A DNA stretch of 64,000 nucleotides from Deltaproteobacteria bacterium (lineage in GTDB: Bacteria; Myxococcota_A; Polyangia; Polyangiales; JADJMO01), in NCBI GenBank assembly GCA_025363655.1, contig JANYDK010000145.1, forward strand, positions 62,001 to 126,000, read 5' to 3'. Position 1 is the first letter of the stretch; every line of letters starts with the position of its first letter. The notes beneath the pieces are model-generated. The model did no database searches. It had not been told where the DNA came from and saw only the letters and a list, made by a program, of their open reading frames with translations. A program made the position numbers and the translations under genes. Below, piece after piece: positions 7,526 through 18,847 of the stretch.

Positions 7526-9835
7526 ATGCGTCCTGAATCGAGTGAGCGGGCTCGCGCGCTCATCGTGCGTCTCGCTCGTCTAGTTGCCGCGTCCACGCTC
7601 TTCGCCCTCGTCCTCGGCCTCGTGCTCGTCGCGCCGAGACGTGCCCACGCCGACGACGCTGCGTTCCTCCCTCGCGAGCTCGACGCGCTCGGCGCGTGGA
7701 TCACCGCGCAGAAGTCGGCGACCTGCAGCGAACACTGTTTCGTGCTGCAAAAGCTGACGCTCGGCGGCGCGGCCGGTGGCACCGAGGCGGGCCTCACGTT
7801 TCAACTCGAAGGCAGCGTGCTCGCGGACAAGCCGGTGGCCGTGCCGCTCTTCGGGCCGCCTGGTCAGGTGCGCCTCGAGGAGGTGACCGAAGATGGCAAG
7901 CCGGCCTTCGTCGGCTTCGACGTCGATCACTATTTCGTCTTCACCGGCCAGAAGCATTTCGTACTCAAGGGGAAGCTCGCGCTGGAGAAAGATCTCGCGC
8001 TGACCATCCCCGGTCCGCTCAACGCGCTCGATGCCGCGCTCGCTCGCGGTCGTGTCGTCGAGGGCGCGCACCTCTCGGGGCTCGCCGCCACCACCATCCA
8101 CTTCGAGCTCGGCAACGCCGCCGGAGGGCCGCCGCCGAAGGCCGCCGAAGAGCCGACCGTGTTCCAGCTCGCGCGCGCCGTCCGCGTCACCCGCGAGACC
8201 CAATTCGAATATCGACTGACCATGAAATCAGGGAGTGATCTCGGCGTCATCAAGCTCCCGCTGGTCTACGGCGAGAAGGTGATCGACGTCATCGGCTCGA
8301 CGGGGCATCGGCTCGAGGGCACCGACCTGCTCCTTCCGACCGCCGGTCACGAGGCCTCGATCACCATCCGCGGCACGCTCCCCGATCTCGCCCAAGGGAA
8401 GACGTTCGCGCCCGATCCGCGCTCGAAATACGAGTGGTGGCAGCTCGAGAACGATCCGGAGCACCGGCTCACCATCGGCGGCACCGGCAAGCAGCTCGAC
8501 GCGGCGACCGCGCCCTTCACCCGCGATCCGTCGACGCGTCTCTACTTGGTCGAGAAGGAGCACACCCTCGCGGTCTCGGCGCAGACGCTGGCCACGCTCG
8601 AGGCGCTCGCCGCCATCGTTCGGGAGCACGCGCGCACCGTGGTGGTGACGCCGAAGGGCGATTTGGTGATCGAGGACACGCTCAGCTACGAGAACAACGG
8701 CATCGATTATCTCGCCTTCACGCCGACCGGTCGCGCCATCTACACCGCCGCCGACGGCTACGCCGAGCGCATCATGCAGGCGCCGCAGACCTCGGGGGCG
8801 CCAGGCGTGAACGATTCGGCGCTCCTCGTGCCGCTCCGCAAGGGTTCGCACTACGCGTTCGTGCAGTCGCTCTCGCAGACGACGGTCGGCGCGTTCGGCG
8901 GGCGTTTGGTGATCGACGCCCCTGCCTATGCGCTCACCGCCAGCCGCGTCGACGTCCGGCTCGGGCTGCCGGCCTCGATGCACCCGATCGTCGCCCTCGG
9001 TGGCGAGAAGGCGCAGTGGTTTATCGGCGTCTCCGACGTCGCCTTCCTCGCGGTCGCGTTCCTCGTCGCGGCGCTCGTCCTTCGCGGAACCTCCCGACGC
9101 ATGCTCGGCGCAATCGCCCTCGCCGGCGTCTACGTCGTCTCCCCGCCCGCGTTCGTCGTCGCCTGCGCGGCCGCAGTCACCTCGGTCTTCGGACGCGCGC
9201 TCCTCCGCGGCTTCGTCGGCAAGCTCTCCGGCGCACGCCATGCGGTGATCGGCGGAGGCGTGCTCATCGTCCTCGTCGCCACTGGCACGATGCTCGGCCG
9301 TGGCTCACGCGGCCCGACGGTCACGAGCGCGATCGATCAGGAAAGTCATCACTACTTCAAGCAGAACCAAAACGGGATGACGACCAAGACGTCCGCCGAC
9401 GATGGCGAACACGCCGGTGCCTCTGGCGAAATGGGAGCCGGGAAGTCGAACGAGAAGAACGACGCCAAGGACGAGTCGAAGGGCGTCTCCAACGGCTTCG
9501 CCGGCAACCTCGCCAGCGTCGATCATCCCGTCGACGATTTGAGCTTGAAATTGGGCTCCGGCGTGCTCGACGGCGTGACGCCGGTGGCGCTGCCGCTCCC
9601 CACGTACGAACGGAGCGTCTCGTTCTCGCGTCAGCTGGTGACCAAAGATCGGCCGATGCGCGTGACGCTCGTCTACGTCACCGACCTCGTGCTCGTGCCG
9701 CTCGGCGCGCTCTGGGCAGTCGCGAGCCTGCTCCTCTTCTACCTGCACCGTCGCGAGCTTCGCGCACTCCTCGCTCGGGGGCGTGCCTGGCTGGCGACGC
9801 CTCCTGCGGCTCCAGCGACGACTCCAGCGGAGTGA
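7526..9835 (+). CDS. Exported multi-pass membrane protein of unknown function
   Basis: A 769-aa protein with a long signal peptide ending in AHA at about residue 42. Residues 45-500 form a beta-rich extracytoplasmic region with two CxxxC-type cysteines near residue 67 (CSEHC). About four membrane segments follow: WFIGVSDVAFLAVAFLVAAL, the SPPAFVVACAAAV region, VIGGGVLIVLVATG and, near the C-terminus, LVLVPLGALWAVASLLLF. Between the third and fourth is a hydrophilic Lys/Glu/Asp/Gly-rich loop of about 80 residues. A strong Shine-Dalgarno GGAGGT at 7517-7522 fixes the ATG. I do not recognise the family. It converges with the subtilase gene with no gap. Confidence 0.82.
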   Translation: MRPESSERARALIVRLARLVAASTLFALVLGLVLVAPRRAHADDAAFLPRELDALGAWITAQKSATCSEHCFVLQKLTLGGAAGGTEAGLTFQLEGSVLADKPVAVPLFGPPGQVRLEEVTEDGKPAFVGFDVDHYFVFTGQKHFVLKGKLALEKDLALTIPGPLNALDAALARGRVVEGAHLSGLAATTIHFELGNAAGGPPPKAAEEPTVFQLARAVRVTRETQFEYRLTMKSGSDLGVIKLPLVYGEKVIDVIGSTGHRLEGTDLLLPTAGHEASITIRGTLPDLAQGKTFAPDPRSKYEWWQLENDPEHRLTIGGTGKQLDAATAPFTRDPSTRLYLVEKEHTLAVSAQTLATLEALAAIVREHARTVVVTPKGDLVIEDTLSYENNGIDYLAFTPTGRAIYTAADGYAERIMQAPQTSGAPGVNDSALLVPLRKGSHYAFVQSLSQTTVGAFGGRLVIDAPAYALTASRVDVRLGLPASMHPIVALGGEKAQWFIGVSDVAFLAVAFLVAALVLRGTSRRMLGAIALAGVYVVSPPAFVVACAAAVTSVFGRALLRGFVGKLSGARHAVIGGGVLIVLVATGTMLGRGSRGPTVTSAIDQESHHYFKQNQNGMTTKTSADDGEHAGASGEMGAGKSNEKNDAKDESKGVSNGFAGNLASVDHPVDDLSLKLGSGVLDGVTPVALPLPTYERSVSFSRQLVTKDRPMRVTLVYVTDLVLVPLGALWAVASLLLFYLHRRELRALLARGRAWLATPPAAPATTPAE

Positions 9836-10936
9836 TCAGGTACGCGCGCCGCGGGCCTCGGCCCATTCGACGGCGAGACGCGGTTGGACGACGCCCGCTC
9901 CCTGGACATCGGCACGCAAGCCGGGGAGCGGCACTGCCGTGGACGTGAGGCCGAGCCTGATTTCATGCGGCTTCAGCGTCGGCGCGGCTTCGAGCATCTG
10001 CGCGGCGACCGCGGCGACGATCGGCGAAGCGAAGGAAGTTCCGTCGACGTGCTGATGGGTCGGCGTGATGTACTTGCAACGGGCGAGACGTGCCTCGACG
10101 GCTGCGAGCGTGCCTTCGAGCGAAGCTCGTTCGTCGTCGTCGACGATCTCGCCGGCCTCACGCGCGAACGAGGTCTCGAGCGTGCGCTCTTCGAGGATGC
10201 CCGCGAGCTGATGGAGCGCCAGCGCCTCGTGGGCTTGCGGCGTGCCGGGCAGCATCGGGGCAGGGAGGAGCGACGCGGGCGCCACCAGATCGGGCGGACG
10301 TCCGTCGAACGACGAAGGGTAGCGCGCGTCGTCGCCTGTTTCACGCGTGTTGCGATCGTCCGAACCCCCGACGGCGATCGCCGAGCGAGCGAGGGCCGGC
10401 GCATGGACGGGCGCGTAGGGATCGTTGCCGATCGCCGCAAAAACGCAGATGCCGGCCTCCGTCGCCTCGTCGACCGCGGCGAGCACGTCGGCGGCGGCAG
10501 GATCGTCCGGATTCACGCCCAACGAGACGTTGAGGATGCGAATGCCGAGGCCTGGATGACGCACCGGAAAGCGAATCGCTGCGGCGACGTGCTCGGCCTT
10601 GATGTCACCCTCTGCGCTCCGACCGACTTGGATGAGCACCACCTCGGCGTCGGGCGCGATGCCTCGGTAACGACCGCCCGACGCGTAGCCGCTGCCGACC
10701 GCGGTGCACGCGGTCATCGTGCCGTGCCAGGCCGAGCCGCGCGGCGTGTAGAGATCGCTTGGCCGCGGCTTCTCGCGCGAGACGTCGACGAAGGCGCGGA
10801 TGCGACGTGTCGGGCGCACCAAATCGGCGTGCGCGTAGAAGCCGAGGTCGACGATGCCCATGACGACGCCACGTCCGGTCCAACGCGGGTGGATGTCGAG
10901 GCGTTCGGCGAGCGAGAGCACTTGGAGTCGCGACAT
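9836..10936 (-). CDS. Subtilisin-like serine peptidase (S8 family), no signal peptide
   Basis: A 366-aa protease with the full S8 triad: Asp30 in GIVDLG, His71 in HGT, Ser301 in GTSFASP, plus the oxyanion Asn171 in AAIGND. An insertion of about 75 residues, partly helical and Glu/Arg-rich, separates the Asn and Ser regions. There is no signal peptide or propeptide, so it appears cytoplasmic. ATG 10936 is chosen because AAGGTGA lies just before it and a palindromic -10 candidate sits about 50 bp upstream. A GTG at 11002 would add 22 residues but lies inside the divergent promoter. Confidence 0.88.
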   Translation of the reverse strand: MSRLQVLSLAERLDIHPRWTGRGVVMGIVDLGFYAHADLVRPTRRIRAFVDVSREKPRPSDLYTPRGSAWHGTMTACTAVGSGYASGGRYRGIAPDAEVVLIQVGRSAEGDIKAEHVAAAIRFPVRHPGLGIRILNVSLGVNPDDPAAADVLAAVDEATEAGICVFAAIGNDPYAPVHAPALARSAIAVGGSDDRNTRETGDDARYPSSFDGRPPDLVAPASLLPAPMLPGTPQAHEALALHQLAGILEERTLETSFAREAGEIVDDDERASLEGTLAAVEARLARCKYITPTHQHVDGTSFASPIVAAVAAQMLEAAPTLKPHEIRLGLTSTAVPLPGLRADVQGAGVVQPRLAVEWAEARGART

Positions 10937-10986
10937 GGTCACCTTGCCTACGGCGAGCTGCGCCACGAGGCAACGATGCGCGAAGC

Positions 10987-10996
10987 GTGCTAGCAC
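10987..10996. promoter_or_regulatory. Palindromic shared -10 element GTGCTAGCAC
   Basis: The 10-bp perfect palindrome gives TAGCAC on both strands. Rightward, TAGCAC is followed by 6 nt and the GTG at 11003 (leaderless). Leftward, it would start a transcript about 45 nt before the subtilase ATG. Confidence 0.5.
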
Positions 10997-11002
10997 TACC
11001 AC

Positions 11003-12256
11003 GTGCGCCCTTCTTCACTTCACAGCTTGTTTTTCAGCGTGGTTCTCGTCGCTGCGGTCGGCTGCTCCTCGAGCTCGTCCTCGACTTCTGCGGGTGACGC
11101 CGGTGACTCGGCAGTCGTCACCGACGCTGCCGACGCTTCGCCGATCGTCACGCCGCCGTGGCTCACCGACGCACGCATCTTCGTCAGCGGTCACGGCGTC
11201 ACCAACGAAGACTGTCGCACCGGCATCTGCCAGCACAACGAGAACACCGATTTGGTGAGCTGGAAGGGTGCCCTCTATCTCGTCCACCGCACCGCCTACA
11301 GCCAGGTGCTCGGCCCGAACAGCGCGCTCCACATCTATCGCTCGACCGACCAAGGCAAGACGTTCACGCAGACGGCGCTCATCCCGGCGCCGAAGACGAA
11401 GCTCACCCCGCTCGACGGCGTCGACAAGGGCGATTCCGGGCGCGATTTGCGCGATCCGCACTTCTACGTGGTCGGCGACACGCTTCGTCTCAAGGCCCTC
11501 ACCCGACTGCCGGTGACCTCCGCGCGTGACAGCAACGTCGACACCATCGCCGTCGGCCTCTCGACCACCGACGGCGAACGCTGGTCCGATTTCCAAGCGA
11601 TAGGCCCGACGGGGTACAGCTACTGGCGCATCAAGCAAGCGGGCGGCGTTTATTACAACGCGGCCTATCGCGATGGCGATCAGAGCGTCACGCTCTTCAC
11701 CTCGACCGACGGCGTCAGCTGGACGAAGGGCGCGGTCATCTACGACATGGCCGTCGACACCCCCCTCGAAACCGAGCTTGAAATCATGCCCTCCGGCAAG
11801 ATGCTGGCGCTCGTGCGCATGGACGGCACCGACGACGAGCTCTTCGCCAACAAGGGCCGCCTCCGCACCAAGGTGTGTTGGGCCAGTCCTCCGTATGCCA
11901 GCTTCGACTGCAGCGCCGAGCTGAGCGGCCAGCGTCTCGACGGCCCCGTCTCCTTCCAATGGAAGGGGCGCCTCTTCCTCGTCGCCCGTCGACACCTCCA
12001 ACCGACGAACAAGAAGCGCACGAGCCTCTTCGAGCTCACCGGCACCCTCGACGGCGGCCCCATCGACATCAAAACCATCGGCGATTTCCCGAGCGCCGCC
12101 GACACCTCGTACGCCGGCGTGGTGCCGATCGACGACCACCGTTTCGCGGTCAGCTGGTACTCCGGCGACGTCGACGACGACCTGGACTGGATTCAGGGGA
12201 TGCTGGGCCTATCGGACATTTGGTTGGGCAACGTCGATCTGGCGTTGGTGAAGTAG
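11003..12256 (+). CDS. BNR/sialidase-like beta-propeller lipoprotein
   Basis: A 417-aa protein with signal and lipobox-like AVGC (Cys about residue 21), followed by a Ser-rich then Asp/Ala-rich linker. The main domain carries Asp-box motifs ([25 protein letters not shown]), the S-x-D-x-G-x-T-W turns of sialidase-type six-bladed propellers. [10 protein letters not shown] and [15 protein letters not shown] resemble active-site regions of sialidases and glycoside-phosphorylase-like propellers, but no full sialidase Arg triad can be confirmed. Likely surface glycan binding or hydrolysis. GTG 11003 follows TAGCAC by 6 nt. Confidence 0.8.
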   Translation: MRPSSLHSLFFSVVLVAAVGCSSSSSSTSAGDAGDSAVVTDAADASPIVTPPWLTDARIFVSGHGVTNEDCRTGICQHNENTDLVSWKGALYLVHRTAYSQVLGPNSALHIYRSTDQGKTFTQTALIPAPKTKLTPLDGVDKGDSGRDLRDPHFYVVGDTLRLKALTRLPVTSARDSNVDTIAVGLSTTDGERWSDFQAIGPTGYSYWRIKQAGGVYYNAAYRDGDQSVTLFTSTDGVSWTKGAVIYDMAVDTPLETELEIMPSGKMLALVRMDGTDDELFANKGRLRTKVCWASPPYASFDCSAELSGQRLDGPVSFQWKGRLFLVARRHLQPTNKKRTSLFELTGTLDGGPIDIKTIGDFPSAADTSYAGVVPIDDHRFAVSWYSGDVDDDLDWIQGMLGLSDIWLGNVDLALVK

Positions 12257-12270
12257 CGGACTGTTTTCGG

Positions 12271-12276
12271 TAGTCT
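12271..12276 (+). promoter_or_regulatory. Putative -10 element TAGTCT, leaderless promoter
   Basis: TAGTCT, 8-nt spacer, then ATG 12285 of the IPT/TIG gene. No Shine-Dalgarno fits in the spacer. Confidence 0.5.
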
Positions 12277-12284
12277 TCGCCGCC

Positions 12285-14918
<2,634 letters not shown>

Positions 14919-14937
14919 ATCCTGAAACTCCGGAAAA

Positions 14938-15423
14938 TCAGGGCGATTCGATCCAAGCAACGAGCCGGCGGCGCTCGTCGTCGGTCGGCTTCGGGTTGGT
15001 ACCCGTGGCATCGTCGATCGGGAACTGTCGCGGCGGAGGGAACGCGCCACAGGCAGCGAGCCTGCTCGGTGCGACGCCACATGCGATGAGCGAGGAGTCT
15101 CGCGCCACGTCGCCGAAGGTGCGGTAGTCGCGCTTGGCGTCGGCGTGACACTCGACGCAGTACTTGGCGAAGAAGCCTTGCGCGTAGTTGTCCCAGTCGT
15201 CTTTCACAGCGACGTCACCGGCGAGGTCCGTGTCGCGGCTGGCGTCGGAGACCCCATCGACAGCCGCATCGGCGGGCGTGCTGCGCGTGTCGGTGGCGGC
15301 GTCTCCCGTCGTGGCCAGTCCGGTGTCTTTCGACTCGTCGGGGGACGTGCCGCTCGACGTGCAGCCCATGGAGAGGGGCAAGACCGCAACGAGCGCGAAG
15401 GGAACGAGAAGTGCGCCACGCAT
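14938..15423 (-). CDS. Monohaem cytochrome c-like lipoprotein
   Basis: A 161-aa protein with an N-terminal signal and lipid Cys near residue 21 (LSMGC), then an Asp/Thr/Ala-rich linker and a compact C-terminal domain. The domain has one CVECH haem site preceded by YAQGFFAKY, and ends DDERRRLVAWIESP, the closing helix of class I cytochromes in myxobacterial proteins. A distal Met is not visible, so the second ligand is uncertain. Two more cysteines (ACG and ACGA) could form a disulfide. TAGAGT lies 6 nt before the ATG. Confidence 0.82.
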   Translation of the reverse strand: MRGALLVPFALVAVLPLSMGCTSSGTSPDESKDTGLATTGDAATDTRSTPADAAVDGVSDASRDTDLAGDVAVKDDWDNYAQGFFAKYCVECHADAKRDYRTFGDVARDSSLIACGVAPSRLAACGAFPPPRQFPIDDATGTNPKPTDDERRRLVAWIESP

Positions 15424-15429
15424 TCCGAA

Positions 15430-15435
15430 ACTCTA
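15430..15435 (-). promoter_or_regulatory. Putative -10 element TAGAGT, leaderless promoter
   Basis: On the minus strand TAGAGT is followed by exactly 6 nt and the ATG at 15423 of the monohaem lipoprotein. Confidence 0.5.
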
Positions 15436-15449
15436 GCACCGCCACGACG

Positions 15450-15785
15450 TCACATCGTGCAGACGACCTTGGGGACGAAGTTGGCGACGGTGGATTCGAG
15501 GTAGGTGACGACCTCGATTCGTTCGTCCTTGGCGAGCGACACTTTTTGCACCTCGGGGCTCACGTCGGTCGAGACGTCGCAGCTCGCCGGCTTCGGGCAT
15601 TGGTTGTCGAGGTGGACGACGTGCTTGAAGCCGTACGCTTGACCGCGCGCTTCGCCCCAATACTTCACGCATGGCGCGACCACCGGCTTGTTGCCAGCCG
15701 CTTTCGAGTCACCAGCGCTCGAGGCGCCCGTGAGAGCGAAGGCGAGGAGCAAGACAGCAGCGGACAGCTTGCGGAGAGGGAGCAT
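15450..15785 (-). CDS. Small secreted protein of unknown function, four cysteines
   Basis: A 111-aa protein with a clear Sec signal (MLPLRKLSAAVLLLAFALTG, likely cleaved near Ala-Ser-Ser-Ala). The mature part is about 85 residues with Cys in APCVKYW, NQCPKP, ASCDV and the C-terminal VVCTM, so two disulfides are plausible. No family is recognised. The ATG at 15785 has GAAGGTGA upstream, a good ribosome site; an in-frame start 33 nt upstream lacks one. It lies 26 bp upstream of the monohaem lipoprotein gene on the same strand, so they may share a transcript. Confidence 0.75.
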   Translation of the reverse strand: MLPLRKLSAAVLLLAFALTGASSAGDSKAAGNKPVVAPCVKYWGEARGQAYGFKHVVHLDNQCPKPASCDVSTDVSPEVQKVSLAKDERIEVVTYLESTVANFVPKVVCTM

Positions 15786-15829
15786 GACGTCACCTTCAGT
15801 GTGACCGATCGCGCCCAAACAAGCGAATT

Positions 15830-17281
15830 TCAGGTCGAAGAGCGGCCTTTGTTCTCGGGCAGCTCGATCCCCAAATCTTTCATCTTGGCGTAGAGCTGTG
15901 GCCTCGCGATGCCGAGGAGGCGCGCGGCCTCTGCGCGATTGCCTTGCGCGCGGCGGAGCGCGCGATCGATGAGCTTGCGCTCGAGGGCTTCGACGGAGCG
16001 ATGGAGATCGAGATCGCCGCCGTCGTCTCGATCGACTCGATCGACTCGATCGGCGCGATCGTCGCGACCGGCATCGGCCGGCGCGCGATCGCTCTCGGAA
16101 GCTCCAGGTTGGGCGCCGCCGCTCCGAGGCCCGTCGCCGAGTCCGAGATCGGTCTCGTCGATGACCTCGGCGGTCGTCATCACCCGCGCGCGTTCGAGCA
16201 CATGGTGCAGCTCGCGGACGTTCCCGGGGAAGGGATAGGAGAGCAGCTTGCGCATCGCTCCCTCGCTCACCGCGCGTCGTGCGCCCTTGCCGGTGCGACG
16301 GAGGAAGGCCTCGACGAGGAGTGGAACGTCGCTGCGGCGCTCACGGAGCGGTGGCACCTCGATGCGGACGACGCCGAGTCGATAGAAGAGATCTTCGCGC
16401 ATCGTCGTACCGGGCGCGCGCGGATCGACTGGCCGCGAGGTGGCGGCGATGACTCGCGCATGAGAGACGAGCGGGGTCTGGCTGCCGAGCCGCTCGAACG
16501 TTCCATCTTGGAGAACGCGCAAGAGCTTGGTCTGCAGCGCGAGATCGAGATCGCCGATTTCATCGAGAAAAATAGTGCCTCGCGAGGCTGCCTCGAAGCG
16601 CCCTTCGCGACGTTGGGCTGCGCCGGTGAAGGCGCCCTTCTCGTGACCGAAGAGCTCGCTCTCGACCAAGGTGGCGGGGAGGGCGGCGATGTTGACCGCG
16701 ACGAAGGGTGCGCTTCGTCGTTCGCTGTTGTCGTGGATGGCGCGCGCGACCAGCTCTTTGCCGACGCCGCTCTCCCCGGTCACGAGGACCGGCACGTCGC
16801 TCCCCGCGGCGCGACCGATCGCCTTCCACACCTCGAGCATGCGCGCGCTCGAACCGACCAGCGCCGGGCCTTCGGTAGCCGCATCTTCGCCAGCAGCACG
16901 TTCGGCGACGGGGGCGGCGTCGTTGGCCTTGGCGGCGCGGGCGACGGTGGCGAGCAAGAGATCGAAGTCGAACGGCTTCGTCAGGTAGTCGAAGGCGCCG
17001 TGCTTCATCGCCAAGATGGTGCGTTCGCTGTCGCCGTAGGCCGTCGCCATCACCACCGGGAGGCGCGGATGGGTGCGCCGAAGCTCGGCGAGGAGCTCGA
17101 GGCCGTCGCCATCCTTGAGGCGGACGTCGAGGAGCACCGCGGCGAAAGTGCCCCTCGCGAGCTGGAGGCGCGCGTCCTTCACGCCTTCGCAGGTAGTGAC
17201 CGCGAAGCCTGCGGACCCGATGGCGCGCGCGAGACCTTCGCGAATCGCGCGATCGTCGTCGACGATGAGGATGGTGCTCAC
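15830..17281 (-). CDS. Sigma-54-dependent response regulator (NtrC family)
   Basis: A 483-aa regulator with three domains. The receiver (residues 1-120) has IVDDD, the phospho-acceptor Asp52 in LLDVRL and TKPF. The AAA+ domain (about 140-370) has Walker A GESGVGKE (169-176), the sigma-54 contact loop GAFTGA (216-221) and Walker B FLDEIGDL. A Fis-type helix-turn-helix is near the end (NRAEAARLLGIARPQLYAKM). It activates sigma-54 promoters when phosphorylated, most likely by the kinase encoded just upstream. The GTG at 17281 overlaps the kinase stop (GTGA) and has GGAG upstream. The linker before the HTH holds a short Asp-Arg-Val repeat. Confidence 0.93.
   Translation of the reverse strand: MSTILIVDDDRAIREGLARAIGSAGFAVTTCEGVKDARLQLARGTFAAVLLDVRLKDGDGLELLAELRRTHPRLPVVMATAYGDSERTILAMKHGAFDYLTKPFDFDLLLATVARAAKANDAAPVAERAAGEDAATEGPALVGSSARMLEVWKAIGRAAGSDVPVLVTGESGVGKELVARAIHDNSERRSAPFVAVNIAALPATLVESELFGHEKGAFTGAAQRREGRFEAASRGTIFLDEIGDLDLALQTKLLRVLQDGTFERLGSQTPLVSHARVIAATSRPVDPRAPGTTMREDLFYRLGVVRIEVPPLRERRSDVPLLVEAFLRRTGKGARRAVSEGAMRKLLSYPFPGNVRELHHVLERARVMTTAEVIDETDLGLGDGPRSGGAQPGASESDRAPADAGRDDRADRVDRVDRDDGGDLDLHRSVEALERKLIDRALRRAQGNRAEAARLLGIARPQLYAKMKDLGIELPENKGRSST
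16028..16054 (-). repeat. In-frame 9-nt tandem repeat, 3 units
   Basis: TCGATCGAC units (plus-strand reading) encode the ADRVDRVDRDD linker between the AAA+ and Fis domains of the sigma-54 regulator. Confidence 0.85.
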
Positions 17282-18759
17282 TGGGGCTCCAACGTTACTC
17301 CCGATCCCGAAGATTGGCGCGACGGTCGGCTCGGTCCGCCGAGCGTGACACGGAACACCGTCGCTCCCTCTTCGCGCGCGTAGACGAGCGTGCCGCGCAG
17401 TCGATCGACGAGCGAGCGCGAGAGCCAGAGGCCGAGCCCGGTGCCTTCGGGCTTGGTCGTGAAGAACGGCTCGAACATCTCCTCGACGCGTCCATCGGGA
17501 ATTCCATGGCCTTCGTCGCGCACCTCGACGATCGTCATTCCGTCGTCGGCCATGCGAGCGATGGCCGTCACCACGCCTCCATTCGGGCTCGCCTCGATGG
17601 CGTTGCGCACCAAGTTGTCGATCACCCGCGCGAGCGAGTCGGGATCGCTCTCGAGGCTCGCCGAACCTCGGCGCACGAGACGCACGTCTTTCGGCCCCGC
17701 CAGCTCGCGTGCGAGGCCGAGGCGCTCGTCGATCAGCCCACCGAGCTCGAGATCGCGGGTCGTCGGCGTGTCTTTGCGCGCCACGACCAAGAGCGATCGC
17801 ACCACCCGATCGAGGCGTTCGACCTCCTCGAGACACGCGCGAACATCTTGTTTTTGTGCTTCATCGGCGGCGCCGCGGACCATCAGGTCGAGCCGCAGCT
17901 TCATCCCTGCGAGCGGGTTGCGGATCTCGTGCGCGACGCCGGCGACGACGCGTCCGAGCCCAGCGAGACGTTGCTCGTGTCCCAGTTGATGGGCCAGCGT
18001 CTGCTCGCGCGCATGGGCCTCTGCGAGGTTCTTCGCCATCCGTTGCAACCCTTCGGCGATGCGCGCCAGCTCTTCGGCGCGCGGCACCTTGACGTCGGCA
18101 TGAAGATCTTCCCCGAGTCGAGCCAGCGCCTCGTCGAGCTCTCCAGCGCCACGCCGAAGGGCAAACGCCGCGTCGAGCGAGACCCCGACGAGGAGCAAGG
18201 TCGCGAGCGCGAGCACCAGAAATTCGACCTGCCACACCGTCGGTTCGTCCGACTTCTTCCCCACCACCAAGGCCGCAAACGCGAGGCCGCCGTCGTCACC
18301 GTCCAACTTGACGATGCTGATGGCGACGATGTCGCGCGTCTTCAAGGTCTCGAGGTAGTCACCCGGCCCGCGCTGACAATCGCGCTCGACCGTCGCTGCT
18401 TGTTCGGCGTTCAGGAACGGCTTCTTCGGATCAGGTCGCCCGGCTCTTCCTTGGATGAGAATCGGGCCCGCCGCGAGACAGTAGCCGCCGATCGCCTTCG
18501 GCAGCGGCGCGAGCATCGCCGCCGTCTCTCGCTGCAAGTAGCGACGAAGGTCGGGGCTCTGCGACGCGACAGATGTGCCCTCGGGACGACTCTCGTAGGC
18601 ATCGACCAGCGCTTGGGCAACCCCGCGTACTTGCGACTGTGCGGCCTCCGAGCGTGCCGCTTCCCGCGTGCTCGCGAGGTGGAAGATCGCGAGGACCGCA
18701 GCGGTGGCCGCGATCCCAGCGAGGAAGACGATCACGAGGAGGCGACTGCGAATGCTCAT
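17278..18759 (-). CDS. Membrane sensor histidine kinase, partner of the sigma-54 regulator
   Basis: A 493-aa inner-membrane kinase. Two membrane segments (about residues 8-28 and 176-196) flank a periplasmic sensor of about 145 residues containing two cysteines (GYCLAAG, ERDCQRG). A HAMP-like region precedes the HisKA domain with the phospho-acceptor His277 in GVAHEIRNPL. The ATPase domain shows the N box NLVRNAIEAS, GHGIPDGR and GTGLGLWLSRSL. The gene overlaps the regulator by 4 nt, so the two form an NtrB/NtrC-type pair. The signal sensed is not evident from sequence. Confidence 0.92.
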   Translation of the reverse strand: MSIRSRLLVIVFLAGIAATAAVLAIFHLASTREAARSEAAQSQVRGVAQALVDAYESRPEGTSVASQSPDLRRYLQRETAAMLAPLPKAIGGYCLAAGPILIQGRAGRPDPKKPFLNAEQAATVERDCQRGPGDYLETLKTRDIVAISIVKLDGDDGGLAFAALVVGKKSDEPTVWQVEFLVLALATLLLVGVSLDAAFALRRGAGELDEALARLGEDLHADVKVPRAEELARIAEGLQRMAKNLAEAHAREQTLAHQLGHEQRLAGLGRVVAGVAHEIRNPLAGMKLRLDLMVRGAADEAQKQDVRACLEEVERLDRVVRSLLVVARKDTPTTRDLELGGLIDERLGLARELAGPKDVRLVRRGSASLESDPDSLARVIDNLVRNAIEASPNGGVVTAIARMADDGMTIVEVRDEGHGIPDGRVEEMFEPFFTTKPEGTGLGLWLSRSLVDRLRGTLVYAREEGATVFRVTLGGPSRPSRQSSGSGVTLEPQ

Positions 18760-18847
18760 CGGCTGTCTCGGAGAGCGTCCCTCGCGCGGCCTCGTAGCTC
18801 AGGCCTGCGCGAGGAACGATCCTACCCGTCCAACGGACGTGAAGTCG

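Noticed and set aside
15944-17383. Plus-strand open frame of 479 codons opposite the sigma-54 regulator
   Set aside because: The opposite strand encodes a complete NtrC-type protein with all motifs; this frame has no recognisable domain.
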